Notes under the pieces: model-generated
The model's database searches: none
What the model was told of the DNA's origin: nothing
The model's input: the letters and a program-made list of their open reading frames with translations, nothing else
Shown: positions 24,490-32,640 of the stretch, piece after piece
Position numbering within the stretch: the first letter of the stretch is position 1
Layout: the number at the start of each line of letters is the position of its first letter
Translations under genes and position numbers: made by a program
Assembly (NCBI RefSeq): GCF_002831565.1
Contig: NZ_CP025096.1
Location: 1,612,001-1,676,000 of the forward strand
Direction of reading: 5' to 3'
Length of the DNA: 64,000 bases
From: Spirosoma pollinicola
GTDB taxonomy: Bacteria > Bacteroidota > Bacteroidia > Cytophagales > Spirosomataceae

Positions 24490-25458
24490 TCAGGGCAGCT
24501 CGTCAACGGCCTGTTCGGCGTAATGAGCCTGGATTTCTTCCACGAGTTCCAGTACCCGATTTCGGATCATATCGGGTTGTTCAACGGTTGCCGAGCGGCC
24601 ATACATGAGCAACCAGCGGGCCAGGCCCTCCGCATAAGGCGTTTGAAAATGCATACGGACAGAATCACCTAAATCATCTTCATGCTGGAAACCGTAGGCG
24701 TGTTTTTGCTCCTGTAAATAGCGGGCTGTACTTTTATTAAAGACAACCGTTACGGCTACCGTTGGCATGTCGGTAGTACCCATTCTGTCCAGGTATTCCT
24801 GTAAGGTTAGTCGATTTCGACGCGAATAGGACTCTCCGGTATCGGTAAGCTGGCGAATACGATCAACGCGGAAATCGCGGTAGTCCTGGCGTTTACGGCA
24901 GAAAGCGATCAGATGCCAGCCCAGTCGATAGTGATACAAGCCAACTGGCTCTACTTCACGCTGGGTTTCGGCATCGTTGTACTGCGAATGATACTGAAGG
25001 GCAAGAACATGATGCCGGGCAATGGCCTGTTGAATATCATTGAGCAGATCGTTGGAATAGGGGGTTCGGTTAACGGGTTTGGCGACATCGATATGGGCAT
25101 CAAGATCATCGAGGTGCTCCTGATCCGTGCGTTTGAGAACGGATTTTATTTTGTACAAGGCCGACTCAAATCTTGTCCGTACCGATTCATCGGCCCATTT
25201 TTCGATTAATTTTCCACCCAGCAACAACGCACTGGCTTCGGCGGTTGTGAACATAACGGGCGGCAGGTGGTAATCGGTAAGAAAATAGCCTACGCCTGCC
25301 TCGGCCCCAATTGGAACACCCGCTTCTTCAAGCGACCGGACATCGCGATAAACCGTTCGTAGGCTGATATGGAATCGGTCAGCCAGCTCCTGAGCGCGAA
25401 CAACGCGCTTGGTTTGCAGATGAATCAGGATGGCAGTCAGGCGGTCAAGACGGTTCAT
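24490..25458 (-). CDS. WYL-domain transcriptional regulator
   Basis: 322 residues from the ATG at 25458 (MNRLDRLTAILIHLQTKR); the frame extends upstream to 25509 but the conserved N-terminus of the family begins here. Helix-turn-helix of the HTH_11 type (5-60: LADRFHISLRTVYRDVRSLEEAGVPI) and a WYL domain (about 140-230; ALQYHSQYND, HLIAFCRKRQDYRDFRVDRI) followed by the WCX extension (about 240-315). These proteins (YafY type) bind nucleic acid or nucleotide ligands through WYL and usually regulate neighbouring genes. The GNAT-fold gene starts 87 bases away on the opposite strand and shares the control region, so is the likeliest target. Confidence 0.92.
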   Translation of the reverse strand: MNRLDRLTAILIHLQTKRVVRAQELADRFHISLRTVYRDVRSLEEAGVPIGAEAGVGYFLTDYHLPPVMFTTAEASALLLGGKLIEKWADESVRTRFESALYKIKSVLKRTDQEHLDDLDAHIDVAKPVNRTPYSNDLLNDIQQAIARHHVLALQYHSQYNDAETQREVEPVGLYHYRLGWHLIAFCRKRQDYRDFRVDRIRQLTDTGESYSRRNRLTLQEYLDRMGTTDMPTVAVTVVFNKSTARYLQEQKHAYGFQHEDDLGDSVRMHFQTPYAEGLARWLLMYGRSATVEQPDMIRNRVLELVEEIQAHYAEQAVDELP

Positions 25459-25545
25459 AGCGGAGTTGAAGAGAAGTCGTTTGCAAATTACAGCCCATCG
25501 GTTGAACAAGCAGCCCTTTTTTTATGTAGAAGGACTAACAAACGT

Positions 25546-25860
25546 ATGAAGAACATGAACGAAACGAACATCAAAAATAACACGCACCGGCATCAGTTCG
25601 AATTAGATACAGACGGTAAATTATCCATCGTTGTTTATCAAAAAGTAGACGATGAAACCCTGGCCCTTACACATACCGAAGTTGATCCCAGCCTCGAAGG
25701 ACACGGTGTTGGGTCAAAACTGGTTGAGGGTGTATTGCAGTATATTGAGCAGCATGACCTTAAAATTGTACCGCTTTGCCCATTTGTCAGTGTCTATCTG
25801 AAACGTCATCCCGACTGGCAGCGGGTCGTGTCAACGGGGTATAATGCCAGCGATTTCTAA
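25546..25860 (+). CDS. GNAT-fold N-acetyltransferase-like protein (COG2388 type)
   Basis: 104 residues from ATG 25546 (MKNMNETN; ATG 25555 also possible). The core is GKLSIVVYQKVDDETLALTHTEVDPSLEGHGVGSKLVEGVL with the acetyl-CoA loop GHGVGSKL, then PLCPFVSVYLKRHPDW. This is the small YidJ/Gtn family with the PxCPF-x-Y-x-H pattern, of uncertain substrate. Divergent from the WYL regulator and 9 bases ahead of a deacetylase-like gene on the same strand, so the two probably are one transcript. Confidence 0.88.
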   Translation: MKNMNETNIKNNTHRHQFELDTDGKLSIVVYQKVDDETLALTHTEVDPSLEGHGVGSKLVEGVLQYIEQHDLKIVPLCPFVSVYLKRHPDWQRVVSTGYNASDF

Positions 25861-25869
25861 GTATTTAAA

Positions 25870-26829
25870 ATGCCCCGTTTACTGATTACGTGTAGTCTAT
25901 ATTTTTGGGTTAGTGCCGGAGTATATGCCCAGTTAGCGGGTTACCGTGTCTTTTTTGGCATGACGAACCAGAAGCCACAACAGGTTATTCTCCGCCAATG
26001 GCATCAAAATAACCGATCCATTTACCTGGCTCTGAACCCGCAAACGCTCGAAACGACAGTAGAAAACATCCCGGCGAATCAGGTACAGATAATGGCGTGG
26101 TCGGATATTATGCGGCACGTAAACCAGACGCCCTATGGGCGGGCGTTGCAGGTTGAACAGCAGCGGGATACCCATTTGCAGGATGCCGGTATCGAACGCA
26201 CCGACACCACCGAGCGGGGTTTCAGCCTGACAATAGACCTTTGCCCGTCAAGTAAGCCATTGATCAGGTCAGTATTTGAGGATTTGATAAAGGCCTTTGA
26301 GCCGGAAGAAAAGCCCATTCCGATAACCATCACCATTACGGGTTTGTGGATGCAGAACCACGCCCAGGATCTAGCTTATCTGAAAAGTCTCGTTAAGCGG
26401 GGTGATCTTGCTATAACGTGGGTCAACCATTCGTTTCATCACCGCTATAATCCGCAGTTATCGTTGCCCATAAATTTTATGCTCGAAGCCGGTACAAACC
26501 TCAACGACGAGGTTTTGCTGAACGAGCAGGCTATGCTTCAACGTGGCCTAACGCCCTCTATTTTCTTCCGGTTTCCGGGTCTGGTTTCTGATAAAGGGGT
26601 GTTCGACAGGATTCTTGCCTTTGGGTTGTTACCTATTGGCAGTGATGCCTGGTTAGCCAAAAATCAACAGCCTAAACAGGGAAGTCTGGTGTTGATTCAT
26701 GCCAATGGCAATGAGCCGCTGGGCATTTCGGATTTCATCAGCCTGATTCAAAAAAAGTCGCAGTTCATTCGCAACAAAACTTGGCTTTTGTATGATCTGC
26801 CCACGAGTGTAACAAAGGAAAAGGACTGA
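25870..26829 (+). CDS. Polysaccharide deacetylase-like secreted protein
   Basis: 319 residues with signal peptide (LLITCSLYFWVSAGVYAQ). The NodB-type motifs are recognisable: motif 1 is SLTIDLCPSSKP (the usual TFDDGP; catalytic Asp kept but the second, metal-binding Asp is Leu), motif 2 NHSFHH supplies both histidines, motif 3 FFRFPG has the Arg, motif 4 IGSDAW and motif 5 SLVLIHANG follow in order. The family removes acetyl groups from chitin, peptidoglycan or other glycans; activity here is uncertain because of the altered motif 1. Located 9 bases after the GNAT-like gene. Confidence 0.75.
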   Translation: MPRLLITCSLYFWVSAGVYAQLAGYRVFFGMTNQKPQQVILRQWHQNNRSIYLALNPQTLETTVENIPANQVQIMAWSDIMRHVNQTPYGRALQVEQQRDTHLQDAGIERTDTTERGFSLTIDLCPSSKPLIRSVFEDLIKAFEPEEKPIPITITITGLWMQNHAQDLAYLKSLVKRGDLAITWVNHSFHHRYNPQLSLPINFMLEAGTNLNDEVLLNEQAMLQRGLTPSIFFRFPGLVSDKGVFDRILAFGLLPIGSDAWLAKNQQPKQGSLVLIHANGNEPLGISDFISLIQKKSQFIRNKTWLLYDLPTSVTKEKD

Positions 26830-26891
26830 ATTTTATGTCAAGGGGATGGGAGCCGTGTCGTTCCTGTCTATAGTAAATGCGCAGCCGGGTG

Positions 26892-27623
26892 CTACAACTT
26901 CTTTTCCATGTCTTCAATTTTTTGCCGAAGCTGCCGCACCTCGCCAATCAGGATTTGCATATCGCTGTCTGATTGTTCCTGTTCATCGACAACGAAAAAA
27001 TTAGCGACATATCCAGTAAATGTGCCAAACAGGCCCACCCCGGCAACCATCAATACGGCAGCAATGAGTCGACCGGCGGTTGTTATGGGGAAACGATCCC
27101 CATACCCAACGGTGGTGATGGTCACGAACGCCCACCAGAGTGCATCCGATGGGGTTTTGATATTGGCTTCCGGCACACGCTCGACGTAGAGAATGGCAAT
27201 GGCACCAAAAATCATGAGTAGTACAGAACTGAGCAAAACAACTGCCAGCGTACCGTTGGCCCTATCACGGAAGAGATAATGGATAAAGTCGCGGATCGAT
27301 CGAAACGACCGAACCATCCGTAAAATTCGAAATACCCGGACTAATTGCCCAAGCCTGAACCAGTCTAAAGCGGGAATACTAGCCAGTAGATCAATCCAGC
27401 CCCAACGCAAAAACTCCCACTTGTTGGGAGCCTGATAAAGTCTTAGAAAAAAGTCGTATAAAAAATAGAAGCAGATGCCCGTATCAATCTGGTCGAGCAA
27501 CTGCCGACTCTGTTCATTCATGGGTACTAATTCCCGAATCAGTAAGGCTATGACAACATAAACAGACATCACCAGCATAATAAGCTGATGTAGTGTAAGT
27601 TTTGGCGGGGTAGTTGAGTTCAT
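26892..27623 (-). CDS. Voltage-gated-type potassium channel
   Basis: 243 residues. Six membrane segments in the Kv arrangement: an arginine-rich S4-like helix (about 89-113; RLGQLVRVFRILRMVRSFRSIR), S5, the pore loop with selectivity filter TTVGYGD (170-176), S6, and a C-terminal coiled coil (DMQILIGEVRQLRQKIEDMEKKL) that may hold the tetramer. Selective K+ conductance across the inner membrane is expected; whether it is truly voltage-gated is not proven by sequence. Its ATG overlaps the stop of the upstream beta-barrel gene by four bases, so the two are co-translated. Confidence 0.92.
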   Translation of the reverse strand: MNSTTPPKLTLHQLIMLVMSVYVVIALLIRELVPMNEQSRQLLDQIDTGICFYFLYDFFLRLYQAPNKWEFLRWGWIDLLASIPALDWFRLGQLVRVFRILRMVRSFRSIRDFIHYLFRDRANGTLAVVLLSSVLLMIFGAIAILYVERVPEANIKTPSDALWWAFVTITTVGYGDRFPITTAGRLIAAVLMVAGVGLFGTFTGYVANFFVVDEQEQSDSDMQILIGEVRQLRQKIEDMEKKL

Positions 27624-28330
27624 TTTTTATCCGACGACTGAGGTTGTGGCGGGTGTAGTGGCGAAATTTTATCACCAGTTTTTACCCATCGCCAGATGTC
27701 GGTGAGTAGTGCCGGGTAAATCGATATACCAATACTGTAGTAACTCCCGTTGAAATTCTGGTCAATATCGGTCTGAAAAATGGAAATACGGTAACCCACC
27801 TGCGCTGTGAGGCCTGCCCAGCGTGACGCTTTCCACTGGGCATAGCCTCCCACCTGCAAGGGCACAAAAAAACTTTTACGCGTGCGATCAATGGGGTTGT
27901 TTTGGGTTAGATTGAGTGGAAGTGCATAAGCTACCCCTCCGCCCAGTTCGGCCGGAAAGCTGACCATCCATCGTTTGTTGTTAATTAGATTCCACCAGTA
28001 TTGTGTGCTCACAAACCACAAATCGGTGCGGGTATAATAATTGAGGTTAATGCGCCGGGCTGCATCGCGTCGCCAGTCAATCAGGTGCAAATACGTTGCG
28101 TAATTAATCCAGTAATAGCCTATGGTAAGCTGGTGACGCCTGGGACCAAACTCAATCCCGGCATTTATACCCCAAACATTCACATGCTGTTTTTCCAGAA
28201 ACGAATCCCGGAAGTCAAGGTTAAAGGCAGGTCGAATGTGAAACCGGACAGGACGAGTGGTATCGGCCGGAGCAAGTGAATCGGGCCGGACGGTAAGAAG
28301 CGAAAGCGAAAGCAGGTAAACAGCAAGCAT
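27620..28330 (-). CDS. Putative outer-membrane beta-barrel protein
   Basis: 236 residues with an N-terminal signal (MLAVYLLSLSLLTVRPDS). The rest is alternating hydrophobic strands with aromatic girdles (GINAGIEFGPRRHQLTIGYYWINYAT, WFVSTQYWWNLI, AGLTAQVGYRISIF, GSYYSIGISIYPAL) as in small porin-like barrels of Bacteroidota. No named family. Gene overlap with the potassium channel (ATGA) suggests they belong to one function, possibly ion passage through both membranes, which is inference. Confidence 0.7.
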   Translation of the reverse strand: MLAVYLLSLSLLTVRPDSLAPADTTRPVRFHIRPAFNLDFRDSFLEKQHVNVWGINAGIEFGPRRHQLTIGYYWINYATYLHLIDWRRDAARRINLNYYTRTDLWFVSTQYWWNLINNKRWMVSFPAELGGGVAYALPLNLTQNNPIDRTRKSFFVPLQVGGYAQWKASRWAGLTAQVGYRISIFQTDIDQNFNGSYYSIGISIYPALLTDIWRWVKTGDKISPLHPPQPQSSDKK

Positions 28331-28435
28331 GATGTTTAACTAACCTAAAATCCGCTAAGAGGTTAGAAAAGAGATATATGATGTATAATTTTACACTACA
28401 TCATACGGCGTACATACTATATCATACATCGTCGC

Positions 28436-29116
28436 CTATGTTCCTGAGCGGAGTAAATATCCCACGCCCATAGCTGTATGAATCAGTTTTTGATCGAAAT
28501 CACGGTCAATTTTCTTTCGTAAAAAGTTTATGTAAACCTCTACTTTGTTCGTACTGCTAATCGGTGTATTATCCCACACTTTTTCGAGAATCTGCGCTTT
28601 CGTAACAACCCGTCCGGCATTTTTAATTAAAAATTCGAGCAGTTGAAATTCACGCGCGGTCAATTTAATGCGTTGGTTGGCGCGGTAAGCTACTTTTTCG
28701 GCAACATTGAGTTCGAGGTTATCGATGCTTAGAATCGAGGGCGCGTTGAAGCCGCCTGTGCGTCGGCGATGCAGGGCATAAATACGGGCCAGCAACTCGT
28801 CTGAATCGCACGGTCTGGCCATATAGTCGTCTGCGCCAGCATAGAGCCCTTTGGCTTTATCGGCCGAATCACCAAAATCAGACAGCAGTAAAACGGGTGT
28901 TGAGTCGTTCTCCTGCCGCAATCGACGAATGATATCCAGCCCATTCATGCGAAGTAAATTCGTATCGAGCACAATTAAATCGAAGCGGGCATGTAAGCCC
29001 ATGGCAAGTCCGGTATACCCATCGGCTGCTACTTCGAGCGTATACTGACGTTCAGCTAGTATTCGGTAGAGAAAGTCGAGATAATCCGGATCGCTTTGAA
29101 CAAGAAGAATTTTCAT
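28436..29116 (-). CDS. OmpR-type response regulator with degenerate receiver
   Basis: 226 residues: receiver (1-118) and winged-helix DNA-binding domain (about 128-224; RIKLTAREFQLLEFLIKNAGRVVTKAQILEKVW). The phospho-acceptor Asp51 (VLDTN) and the Ser in LLLSD are kept, but the acidic pair that binds Mg2+ is Gln7-Ser8 (LLVQSDPD, usually E/D-D) and the conserved Lys is Arg101 (MARPCD). This suggests weak or absent phosphorylation and an atypical mode of control. No histidine kinase is adjacent. It is divergent from the TolC-like gene across a 248-base control region, so may regulate it. CACCTTTG about 40 bases upstream of its start resembles a -7 promoter box. Confidence 0.9.
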   Translation of the reverse strand: MKILLVQSDPDYLDFLYRILAERQYTLEVAADGYTGLAMGLHARFDLIVLDTNLLRMNGLDIIRRLRQENDSTPVLLLSDFGDSADKAKGLYAGADDYMARPCDSDELLARIYALHRRRTGGFNAPSILSIDNLELNVAEKVAYRANQRIKLTAREFQLLEFLIKNAGRVVTKAQILEKVWDNTPISSTNKVEVYINFLRKKIDRDFDQKLIHTAMGVGYLLRSGT

Positions 29117-29364
29117 TCGCCGATATGCAGTTTATTGGAATGCTACGACAAAGGTGCCGGGGCGACCTTAAAGGGCTTTTAAATAAGCATTAAAACTTCT
29201 TTAAAATTTCATTGAAAATATGATTAGTACCATCCTGACGTATTTGGATAGGCAAGATTAAATTTTTTAAGAATTAATTAATAGGGCTTTAACCACACCT
29301 TAACAACCAGATTGCTATTTGCTGCCGAAATAAGACGGCCTTAATTCCGTGCAGTATTTTCTCT

Positions 29365-30687
29365 ATGAATTGGTTTCGCCCACTACAAAAATCTATTCTT
29401 TTGCTGCTTATAGGGTGGCTTGTTACCGCGTCCTCCTTACTGGCTCAACAACCGACGACGGTACCCGATACGATCCGGCAAAGCCTTCCGCAACTGGAAC
29501 AACAGTTCGTTGAACGCAACTTTCAGCTACTGGCTCAGCGCTATCAACTAGATATTGCCGATGCCGCCATCACGCAGGCTGGGTTGCGCCCAAATCCTAA
29601 CCTGTGGTTTCAGGGGAATCTATATAACCCGAATACAAAGAGGGTTTTGCCCTTCGGGCGACCATCACAAGCCGATATGAACGCGGGTGTGTACAATAGC
29701 GGCTATTATGCGGTGCAGTTGCAGCAGGTAATTTTGCTGGCTGGTAAGCGGAGTAAACTGGTTGCGCTGGCCGAAAGTAATAAGTCACTGACCCGGCTGG
29801 CGTTTCGCGATATTATGCGGACGCTTCATTACCAGCTCTATACTACCTATGCCAACTTGTATTACGATATACAGGCACTTCGGTTGTTTGATGAGGAGCT
29901 GGGTCGGCAGCAGCGGCTGGTCGAATCGTACCGAATCGCGCTTCGGTCGGGCGGGGTAGCCCCCTATGAGATTACCCGGCTTGAGGTCGCCATCCGGGAT
30001 CTGCAGGCCAATAGCGCCAATTACCGAACTCAAATTGCCGACGATCAGGCAACGCTTCGGGTGCTGTTACGCCAGCCTGCCGGAACGTTCATTTTGCCAA
30101 CCGAATTACCACCGCTGAAAACGACACTCCCGGCCCTGGCAACCGCGCTGGATTCTGCCCAAACCAACCGCCCCGATATTGGGCTTTCGCAGGAACAGAT
30201 CAATAATGCCCAGCGTAATGTGGCGTTGGAAAAATCCCGACGGACACCCGATTTAACGACGGGCGTGTTATTTGAGAAGTATGGAAATGCCTACAATAAT
30301 TTCACCGGTTTTCAACTGGCTATGGATTTGCCGGTTCGAAATCGAAATCAAGGCGCTATCCGGTCGGCGGAGACGACGCTGAAAAGCGTGACGGGCGGAC
30401 TTGAAAACCAGCAGGTTGTTGTGCAGAGTGATGTGTTGAATGCCTACGACAAACTGAACACCTACTATGAGCAGTATAATGATCGGCCAGAGGGGTACGT
30501 GGATCGTATCCAGAATATTTCCGTCGAAGCGACCAAAGCCTATAACGCCCGCACCATTGGACTACTGGATTATCTGGACAAAATCAGGACATATCAGCAG
30601 GCACAACTGAACAATATCAACCTGATGAATAATCTGTTCAATACCCAGCAGTTAGTAAACTTCACGACCAATACCCGCTTCTTTTAG
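29365..30687 (+). CDS. TolC-family outer-membrane efflux protein
   Basis: 440 residues with a signal peptide (ILLLLIGWLVTASSLLAQ). Two OEP repeats are visible: a first coiled-coil/strand unit (about 40-225) and a second (about 245-430), with long helices such as LVESYRIALRSGGVAPYEITRLEVAIRDL and GYVDRIQNISVEATKAYNARTIGLLDYL. It forms trimeric outer-membrane ducts for RND or ABC pumps, most like the CusC/CzcC group. Unusually, no RND or adaptor gene is next to it; a bidirectional terminator follows immediately. The atypical OmpR regulator lies divergently upstream. Confidence 0.9.
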   Translation: MNWFRPLQKSILLLLIGWLVTASSLLAQQPTTVPDTIRQSLPQLEQQFVERNFQLLAQRYQLDIADAAITQAGLRPNPNLWFQGNLYNPNTKRVLPFGRPSQADMNAGVYNSGYYAVQLQQVILLAGKRSKLVALAESNKSLTRLAFRDIMRTLHYQLYTTYANLYYDIQALRLFDEELGRQQRLVESYRIALRSGGVAPYEITRLEVAIRDLQANSANYRTQIADDQATLRVLLRQPAGTFILPTELPPLKTTLPALATALDSAQTNRPDIGLSQEQINNAQRNVALEKSRRTPDLTTGVLFEKYGNAYNNFTGFQLAMDLPVRNRNQGAIRSAETTLKSVTGGLENQQVVVQSDVLNAYDKLNTYYEQYNDRPEGYVDRIQNISVEATKAYNARTIGLLDYLDKIRTYQQAQLNNINLMNNLFNTQQLVNFTTNTRFF

Positions 30688-30690
30688 CGT

Positions 30691-30752
30691 AAGAAGTAGG
30701 TTTTCAGTGGTGGCAGGTTTTAGAACCTGTCACCACTGAAAACCTACTTCTT
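30691..30752. terminator. Long bidirectional hairpin terminator
   Basis: 29-base arms (30691-30719 and 30724-30752) with a single G-T mismatch and a four-base loop. The right arm runs over the stop of the ThuA gene (30744-30746), so the two convergent transcripts share it. Confidence 0.85.
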
Positions 30753-31583
30753 GCCGCTTCCTAACCACAAAAGACTATCGAGGATGAGTTTATTCTGCGT
30801 TTTGTTGTTGAAAGTAAACGACAGCTCTTTATCGGTTTTGTTCTCGTAATCAATGTCATTATGCCCCATGTTGGCATAAATCATTCTATACTTTTTATTA
30901 GTCCAGACAACGGGATAATAGCCACTATGCCATATTTCGTGCGCTTTAGGTCCCGTGCCAAGCGGAAAGCTTGTTGAGTCAATTGACAATAGAATTTTTA
31001 TGTTTGGGTTAGTCCGCAAATCGTAGCTCCAGCGATACCACTCATTCGGGGCCGATTTAAACGTTTTGGGTAGATGCTTCGTAGCCGGATGTGTTCGATC
31101 TTCGACACGTAGAATTGCCGACGTTGGTCGCCAGGTATTGCTGGCATATGAGCCGGAACCTAAAAACTCGTTGTGATACCATTCCCAATTTTGAGGATAT
31201 GCAGACGGTGTAAGAGCGAATCCGGCAAAGTGAAACCCCATCCAGGCACCTCCATTTTCCATGTATTTCTGGAAAGCTGCGCGTTGGTCGGGTGCATCTG
31301 GCCGGGTATCCAGGAAAAGAACAACCTGATAATGTGATAAAAACTCGCTGTTGAGTTTAGTCCAATCGCTTGTTGAATCGTAAGTGAAGTTATTCGCTAC
31401 TGCCTGTTGAGCGAACCATCTATTGGCTTCATGCACAAAACTGATGTGCGCTTTGTCGTTCTTCGCCGTGTAAAAAGCAATTACCTTAAATGATGATGGC
31501 TTACTGTACAATGAACTGATTGAGCCGAAAAAAAACAGGAAACAGAGTATAAAGAGAACACCCTTCTTTGTAAAAAGAAACAT
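30744..31583 (-). CDS. ThuA-domain secreted protein
   Basis: 279 residues with a signal peptide (VLFILCFLFFFGSISSLYS). A glutamine-amidotransferase-like ThuA fold fills the rest: KVIAFYTAKNDKAHISFVHEANRW, YQVVLFLDTRPDAPDQRAAFQKYMENGGAWMGFHFAGF, NEWYRWSYDL and RMIYANMGHND. The family was named for trehalose utilisation and is common in secreted sugar-related proteins of Bacteroidota, often as putative glycan hydrolases or sensors; its activity is not settled. The adjacent upstream gene is a membrane hydroxylase 42 bases away on the same strand, without an obvious link. Confidence 0.85.
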   Translation of the reverse strand: MFLFTKKGVLFILCFLFFFGSISSLYSKPSSFKVIAFYTAKNDKAHISFVHEANRWFAQQAVANNFTYDSTSDWTKLNSEFLSHYQVVLFLDTRPDAPDQRAAFQKYMENGGAWMGFHFAGFALTPSAYPQNWEWYHNEFLGSGSYASNTWRPTSAILRVEDRTHPATKHLPKTFKSAPNEWYRWSYDLRTNPNIKILLSIDSTSFPLGTGPKAHEIWHSGYYPVVWTNKKYRMIYANMGHNDIDYENKTDKELSFTFNNKTQNKLILDSLLWLGSGKK

Positions 31584-31625
31584 AACTTAATGATTAAGCG
31601 AGTCTAAAACTACGCTAAAATGGTA

Positions 31626-32507
31626 TCAAACAGGCTCTACAACGGTATCCTGTTTTTCCCGTAGTTGCTTGGTGGTTTTCCGGGAACCATCGTGACTCCA
31701 GCCCGGCGGGCCAAATATATAGCCTAATGCTGCTCGCACTGATGGGGCGCGACGAATGTCCTGCCCAATTGAAACCCATTCGTGAAAGGCAATGCGTACG
31801 GGATTGTGTGAATTGATATTGGTCGTGAGCCCGTAGGTAGGCCGCTCTTTTTCCAGTGTAAACGTGCCGAACATTCGGTCCCAAATGATAAGGATACCGG
31901 CATGGTTGGTATCTAAATAAGCAAGGTCGGAGCCATGATGCACCCTGTGATGGGATGGGGTGTTGAAAATGTATTCGATAGGCGCAGGAAACTTATTGAT
32001 GTGTTCGGTATGAATCCAGAACTGATATAACAAGCTGATTGACTGCATGGTCATAACCGCCACCGGCGAAAATCCGATAAGTGGTAACCAAAGCCAGAAT
32101 ATGAAACCACCCGAAATGTTGCCCGTCCAGGTCTGGCGAAGTGCCGTGCCCAGATTATACTTCATGGAGGAGTGATGGACAACATGCGAGGCCCAGAAAT
32201 ACCGGCTGCTGTGGCTAATCCGGTGAAACCAGTAGTAGCTGAAGTCGTCGGCAAAAAACAGGATCGCCCAAGCCCACCACTGCGTCATATCAATCGTGAA
32301 CAGCCTGAATTGATAGACAAGTGAAAGTGCACCGAATACAATAGCCTTGCCCACAAATCCGACAATGACATTGCCGATACCCATACTCAGGCTGCTCACC
32401 GTGTCTTTGGTATCGTAATAATCTTTGTGTTGGATGGCGGTCACGATCACTTCGGCAACCAGCAGAAGGATAAAACCGGGAATGGCATATTGAATTAGAT
32501 CACGCAT
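31626..32507 (-). CDS. Sterol desaturase/fatty acid hydroxylase family membrane protein
   Basis: 293 residues with several membrane helices in the first two thirds. The di-iron histidine clusters of the superfamily are in order: HRISHSSRYFWASHVVHHSS (HxxxH then HxxHH) and, after further helices, HRVHHG with later HAGI. These enzymes use O2 and electrons to hydroxylate or desaturate lipids; substrate (fatty acid, sphingolipid or carotenoid) cannot be assigned. A perfect 42-base palindrome lies directly upstream, between this gene and rho. Confidence 0.9.
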   Translation of the reverse strand: MRDLIQYAIPGFILLLVAEVIVTAIQHKDYYDTKDTVSSLSMGIGNVIVGFVGKAIVFGALSLVYQFRLFTIDMTQWWAWAILFFADDFSYYWFHRISHSSRYFWASHVVHHSSMKYNLGTALRQTWTGNISGGFIFWLWLPLIGFSPVAVMTMQSISLLYQFWIHTEHINKFPAPIEYIFNTPSHHRVHHGSDLAYLDTNHAGILIIWDRMFGTFTLEKERPTYGLTTNINSHNPVRIAFHEWVSIGQDIRRAPSVRAALGYIFGPPGWSHDGSRKTTKQLREKQDTVVEPV

Positions 32508-32539
32508 AATATTTCTGTCTATTATGCAAGTTACTATCT

Positions 32540-32630
32540 TTTAAACACAGAGCGCACAGCGTTTGGCGGAGAACACACAGATTTTATTTCTGTGTGTTCT
32601 CCGCCAAACGCTGTGCGCTCTGTGTTTAAA
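32540..32630. repeat. Perfect 42-bp inverted repeat (long palindrome)
   Basis: Arms 32540-32581 and 32589-32630 are exact reverse complements with a 7-base loop. It ends 10 bases beyond the rho stop, and the arms start with TTTAAACACAGAG, giving an A/T tail usable as a terminator. Much longer than an ordinary terminator. A second element with nearly the same outer ends is at 53567-53643. Confidence 0.9.
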
Positions 32631-32640
32631 AAAACTAAAT

